Of a DNA stretch of 34,693 nucleotides, positions 31,541-34,693 are shown in pieces. The notes beneath the pieces were generated by a model, which saw nothing but the letters and a program-made list of their open reading frames with translations, searched no databases and was not told where the DNA came from. Source of the DNA: an uncultured Collinsella sp. GTDB lineage: Bacteria; Actinomycetota; Coriobacteriia; Coriobacteriales; Coriobacteriaceae. Where the stretch lies: NCBI GenBank assembly GCA_902491345.1, contig CABUHI010000018.1, positions 1 through 34,693 on the forward strand, written 5' to 3'. Positions within the stretch are counted from its first letter, which is position 1. Every line of letters begins with the position of its first letter. The position numbers and the translations under genes are program-made.

Positions 31541-32119
31541 ATGGAGAAATGCAGCGTGAGCACAAGAAAAAAAATATTGGACGCAATGTACGATCTTGTG
31601 GCAGAAGTCGGTTATGACAAAGCGTCTATCGGAAAGATTTGCGACTTTGTCGGTATATCCAAGCCGTCGGTGTACTACTACTTTCCCTCAAAAGAGGAGA
31701 TTTTCACTACGCTCTTGGACAGCATGTTTCCGACCATTGACTATCAGCGCGACTACTCGCTAATAGTCGATAGGGACGGGTTCAAGGCCGCGCTTATCGA
31801 GCTCGGCAATTCAGTTATAGGTGGCTATCGAAGCGATGAAAAGCGCCGGCGCGTGCTGGCCGAGGTTAGCGTTCAAGCAAATCGAATTCCTGCAGTTCAG
31901 GAACGTCAAGCGACGGCGACCAAACGAACCATGGATGCGCTTAAAGACATTCTTCTTCATGGTGTAGAGATTGGCGCGTTTTCCGATAGTGCCGACGTGA
32001 TGCTCTACGTACAAATTCTTTATACCGTTCTGGAGGGAGCAAGCAATACGGTCGCTCAAGGTGAGGATATTGATGAAAAAGCGGTTTGGGCGGGAATAGT
32101 CGAGCTTATGTTCAAATAA
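31541..32119 (+). CDS. TetR/AcrR family transcriptional regulator
   Basis: This 192-aa protein has a classic N-terminal TetR helix-turn-helix (RKKILDAMYDLVAEVGYDKASI, then KICDFVGISKPSVYYYFPSKEEIF, residues about 8-55). A helical ligand-binding and dimerisation domain follows. It is divergent from the agmatine operon and likely controls it and the second MFS gene through the CTACCG/CGGTAG sites, perhaps sensing agmatine or a related amine. ATG at 31541 is assumed. GTG at 31556, with GGAG nine bases upstream, is an equally good start. Its base composition is more AT-rich than most neighbours, like the second MFS gene. Confidence 0.88.
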   Translation: MEKCSVSTRKKILDAMYDLVAEVGYDKASIGKICDFVGISKPSVYYYFPSKEEIFTTLLDSMFPTIDYQRDYSLIVDRDGFKAALIELGNSVIGGYRSDEKRRRVLAEVSVQANRIPAVQERQATATKRTMDALKDILLHGVEIGAFSDSADVMLYVQILYTVLEGASNTVAQGEDIDEKAVWAGIVELMFK

Positions 32120-32180
32120 ACCAGCCAAGCTGAAGCGCATGTTGGCACCCATGGTGCCTGCGGGCAACCTTTAAAACGAA

Positions 32181-32222
32181 AACAGGGGTCGACTCCAGTC
32201 TGGCTTGGAGTCGACCCCTGTT
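32181..32222. terminator. Bidirectional terminator between tetR and the second MFS gene
   Basis: A perfect 17-bp stem (AACAGGGGTCGACTCCA and its complement, 8-nt loop) lies between the two convergent stop codons. It is preceded by AAAACGAA and followed by GCG. It serves both genes. Confidence 0.85.
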
Positions 32223-32257
32223 GCGTGGCAATCTATGCCGATGCAAATCGGCGCTTA

Positions 32258-33538
32258 TTACTTTTCAGCAGCCTTATTGAGAAAGCCGGAAACGATAGCA
32301 AACGCAGCAATCATAAGGTTGCAGGCAATGCAGAAGATAAATACTCCCTGGAATGACCCCGCCATGCCGTAAACCTTCATCATGACCGGCATTCCAAAAG
32401 CACCGACGACATAGCCCGCTGAGCAAACGATCGAATAGATCCTTCCAAAATCGCGTGATCCAAAGAGCGAGAGTAGAAGCATCGGCATTGCGGTTCCAAC
32501 GATGGCGAACATGACATCGTTTACACCAGCTGCAATGATGGAAACGGTCTCATTGCTTCCGCCAATGATAAGAAGCAGGAATGAAAGAATGCTGACACCT
32601 GTCCATGCGACCGTTGCTTTAATAGCGCCAAGCTTGTCGCATGTTTTGCCCACGAAGGGATTTAGGAAGATATCGGAGAGTGAAGCTGCCGAGACCATTA
32701 AGCTTCCTACGATAGGATTGAAACCGACCTCGCTTGCATAGGTTGGAAACAGCTGGTTCATGCAGCAGGTGAGCTGCGCCACGCAAAGCAAGAGGACACA
32801 GAGAATAAAAGACGGCGTTTTCGCGGCATCGCGGAGTGCCATGCCCGAAAGGACATCTTCCTGCTCATCGGCGCTGCAGCTCTCATGGGTTTCGGAGGCG
32901 GTCTCTCCGTACGGAAGCATATTGCGATCAGAGGGGTTAAGGCGAATGATAAATGCGCTTGCAGGCAAAATCATAGCTGCAGAAACGGCCGCAAGCACGA
33001 TGTATCCCGTACGCCAGCCTTGCTGCTCGATGACCAGCGTAATGACAGGACTCAATAACAGCGTGCAGAGAGAATTAACGCCCCAAGCGAGGCCGATGGC
33101 GAGACCGGACGATTTGCTGAACCATTGGTCAATGACATCGGACATGCAGACGCCCGTTGTAAACGAAAAGCAGATGCCGATCACTGCGGCGGAGACGGTG
33201 AACATCCAGACCTCGGTGTAGAACGCCATTGCGGCGCCGGCGGCAATAAGGACGAGTTCAATGCAAATATGCCATGGTTTGCCGATTACTTTTGGAATGA
33301 AGCGACTCAAAAGCGGAAGCCCAAGCGCAAGGCCAAGAAGAATCGCGGTGAAATAGAAAGAAAAAGAAGTGTAGTCAAAGCCCAGATCTTCACATACTGG
33401 AGCAACGAATGAGCCGGCAATAATGCTATATGTGCCAGTTGTTCCGGCGGACATTAAGCCGAGCGCAATAACGACGACCCAAGCAAATGCGCCGCTTTCA
33501 CGGAGACAATCTTTTTTGGCTGGTGTGGTGAGAGTCAT
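32258..33538 (-). CDS. Second MFS transporter, paralogue of the agmatine-operon MFS
   Basis: This 426-aa, 12-TM protein aligns along its whole length with the MFS protein at 27613-28878. It shares GLMSAGTTG.YS.IAGSFVAPVCE, FYTEVWMF, SDVIDQWF, SGLAIGLAW and GWRTGY, and I estimate that well over half of the positions are identical. The start at ATG 33538 has GGAG five bases upstream. An earlier in-frame start to 33613 passes through the operator. Codon use is more AT-rich than in the first copy, so the two have been apart for some time or came from different sources. Operator-like sites upstream suggest control by the same TetR protein. Confidence 0.87.
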   Translation of the reverse strand: MTLTTPAKKDCLRESGAFAWVVVIALGLMSAGTTGTYSIIAGSFVAPVCEDLGFDYTSFSFYFTAILLGLALGLPLLSRFIPKVIGKPWHICIELVLIAAGAAMAFYTEVWMFTVSAAVIGICFSFTTGVCMSDVIDQWFSKSSGLAIGLAWGVNSLCTLLLSPVITLVIEQQGWRTGYIVLAAVSAAMILPASAFIIRLNPSDRNMLPYGETASETHESCSADEQEDVLSGMALRDAAKTPSFILCVLLLCVAQLTCCMNQLFPTYASEVGFNPIVGSLMVSAASLSDIFLNPFVGKTCDKLGAIKATVAWTGVSILSFLLLIIGGSNETVSIIAAGVNDVMFAIVGTAMPMLLLSLFGSRDFGRIYSIVCSAGYVVGAFGMPVMMKVYGMAGSFQGVFIFCIACNLMIAAFAIVSGFLNKAAEK

Positions 33539-33575
33539 GGTTGCTCCATTTCTATCGGCAATACATCCTATATGC

Positions 33576-33656
33576 CTACCGATAGGTATATAAACCAGAG
33601 GACTCTTCGTCAAGCATTAAGCGGGGAGAGGGAGTTCTTAACCTGCCGAACGGTAA
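33576..33656. promoter_or_regulatory. TetR-type operator sites upstream of the second MFS gene
   Basis: CTACCGATAGGTAT (33576-33589) matches the main site at 31399 in 11 of 14 positions. CTGCCGAACGGTAA (33643-33656) matches in 10 of 14. Both lie before the MFS start at 33538 on the minus strand. The second touches the start of a repeat block. Confidence 0.5.
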
Positions 33657-33715
33657 TTAGACCCCGATTTCGCAAGGGTCTCAATGTGACAAAGGGATTG
33701 TCCCTTTGTCACATT
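33656..33715. repeat. Composite of a family 1 end and a family 3 palindrome (copy 3)
   Basis: ATTAGACCCCGATTT (33656-33670) repeats the junction at the right end of family 1 copy B (27470-27484), with one change. After CTC, the palindrome AATGTGACAAAGGGA (33683-33697), loop TTG, and its perfect complement (33701-33715) follow. The stem overlaps the stop codon of the ABC permease gene by two bases, so it probably acts as its terminator. Confidence 0.7.
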
Positions 33716-34693
33716 ATTCGGAGCGAAGAGCTTCCACGGGGTCTTTCTTGGATGCACTGCGGGCCGGCAGCAGGCCGGCGACGACCGTCAGCAGCACCGA
33801 AATCGCAATGAGCGTCAGCGCATCCTGCACGGGGAGGCTCATCAGGTTGGGGACCTGCTTGGCGGCAAGTGCCCAGGTATTAACCGGAAAGCTCACGGCC
33901 ACCACAACGACAATAGCAAAGACGCCGGCAATGAGGCCCTCGATAAAGGTCTCGGCGTTAAACACGTTGGCCACGTTGCGCTTTGACGCGCCGATCGCGC
34001 GCAGGATGCCGATCTCCTTCTTGCGCTCCAGTACGCTGATGTAGGTGATGATGCCGATCATGATGGAACTCACCACCAGGCTGATACTCACGAATGCGAT
34101 GAGCACCAAGCTGATGGTGTTCACGATGTCGGTCACCGAACCCATGATGATGCCCATGTAGTCGGTGTACGAAATTGCCCGATCATCATGGCCAGCGGCT
34201 TTGACCTGCTTGTTGTACGCATCGATGTGATCGAGTACGCGCTCCTTGGCCTCAAAGTCGCGCGGGAAAATCTTGACCGAGATGGGATCTGCCTCGTCCG
34301 CATAACCCAACGTGGTCAGATTGTTGTCGTAGGTAAGCTTCGACGCCTTCGCATAGCTCATCATGAGCGAACTCAGGTCCTCGGCGTCCATGTTGAAATG
34401 GATGGCACGAGCAAAGACACTCGCATCCACGTGCATGGCGCTCGCCAGGTTGGCAAAACTCGAAGACATCTGCGTCGCCATCTGGTCCATGAGCCCTGCC
34501 GCGCCCGCCTTGAGCTGGGACGATACCGTCGACGCTATCTGCTCGCTAATCGCCTTCATCACCTGGTCCATAGCCTGCTGCAGATACGGAGCCAGTTGCT
34601 TTTGCACATAGTCGGCCATCGCCTGCTGTAGGCGCTCTGCCAGGGCATCGCCGCCGAGCGCTTTGAGCTGGGCCAGGATTTGCTGGGCTGCCG
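33714..34693 (-). CDS. FtsX-type ABC transporter permease (partial, 5' end outside window)
   Basis: The frame stays open to the right edge, so the visible 326 or so residues are the C-terminal part of a larger permease. It has a long polar, Gln/Ala-rich extracytoplasmic region (VKIFPRDFEAKERVLDHIDAY). An FtsX domain follows with TM helices (ISLVLIAFVSISLVVSSIMIGIITY, then GLIAGVFAIVVVVAVSF, then ALTLIAISVLLTVVAGLLP), the conserved EIGILRAIGASKRNV loop and the closing PARSASKKDPVEALRSE. This is the MacB/YtrF/LolC-like type, which exports peptides or drugs or moves lipoproteins. The ATPase may be upstream or fused outside the window. Confidence 0.85.
   Translation of the reverse strand, partial: AAQQILAQLKALGGDALAERLQQAMADYVQKQLAPYLQQAMDQVMKAISEQIASTVSSQLKAGAAGLMDQMATQMSSSFANLASAMHVDASVFARAIHFNMDAEDLSSLMMSYAKASKLTYDNNLTTLGYADEADPISVKIFPRDFEAKERVLDHIDAYNKQVKAAGHDDRAISYTDYMGIIMGSVTDIVNTISLVLIAFVSISLVVSSIMIGIITYISVLERKKEIGILRAIGASKRNVANVFNAETFIEGLIAGVFAIVVVVAVSFPVNTWALAAKQVPNLMSLPVQDALTLIAISVLLTVVAGLLPARSASKKDPVEALRSE

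Overview
The window looks like the chromosome of a GC-rich, Gram-positive gut actinobacterium of the Coriobacteriia, most likely Collinsella or a close relative. This is inferred from gene style and content (GntR-regulated ABC-2 exporter, HTH-TipAS fusion, EFR1-type ferredoxin, agmatine catabolism, many GC-rich genes with clean AAGGAG-type ribosome sites). No rRNA, tRNA or CRISPR array was recognised.

Region 1 (about 45-8114) is a compact integrated mobile element of about 8.06 kb, bounded by an 11-base direct repeat. Nearly all its genes lie on the minus strand: two early genes each behind a duplicated promoter/operator cassette, then a run of membrane-anchored or secreted proteins, a two-TM small protein, an FtsK/TcpA-type DNA translocase, a structured GC-rich intergenic region that may be the replication origin, a phage-type (two-tyrosine, superfamily II) HUH rolling-circle Rep, a DUF3173 excisionase-like protein and a tyrosine integrase. 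It has no type IV secretion ATPase, no capsid or tail genes and no Zot-like ATPase that I can recognise. It therefore sits between actinomycete-type mini-ICEs, mobilisable elements and inovirus-like prophages. This is the most likely place for a poorly described system.

Region 2 (8200-14840) is ordinary chromosome: a YtrA-type GntR regulator with an ABC transporter operon, an EamA/DMT transporter, an EFR1-type flavodoxin/ferredoxin protein, a ClC-type channel, a LOG-family nucleotide hydrolase and a two-TM potassium channel. Region 3 (15060-21514) holds two hybrid sensor kinases facing each other. One has its solute-binding domains fused. The other has a separate, translationally coupled binding lipoprotein. 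A flavin-binding PNPOx-like gene lies between them. Region 4 (21659-24989) has a PatB/MalY aminotransferase, TrmO, an HTH-zinc ribbon-TipAS regulator and a glutaredoxin-like protein.

Region 5 (24990-27612) is rich in repeats. It contains several families of long palindromes, a 244-bp inverted-repeat element, an orphan ribbon-helix-helix gene with an operator inside its promoter, and a Dus tRNA dihydrouridine synthase. Region 6 (27613-33538) is an agmatine-catabolism module: agmatine deiminase, an unusual transcarbamylase and an MFS transporter on the minus strand, a divergent TetR regulator, and a second, closely related MFS gene. Similar 14-bp operator-like sites occur in both control regions. 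The window ends inside an FtsX-type ABC permease. At least four families of intergenic palindromes recur across the chromosomal part, in some places joined into composites.
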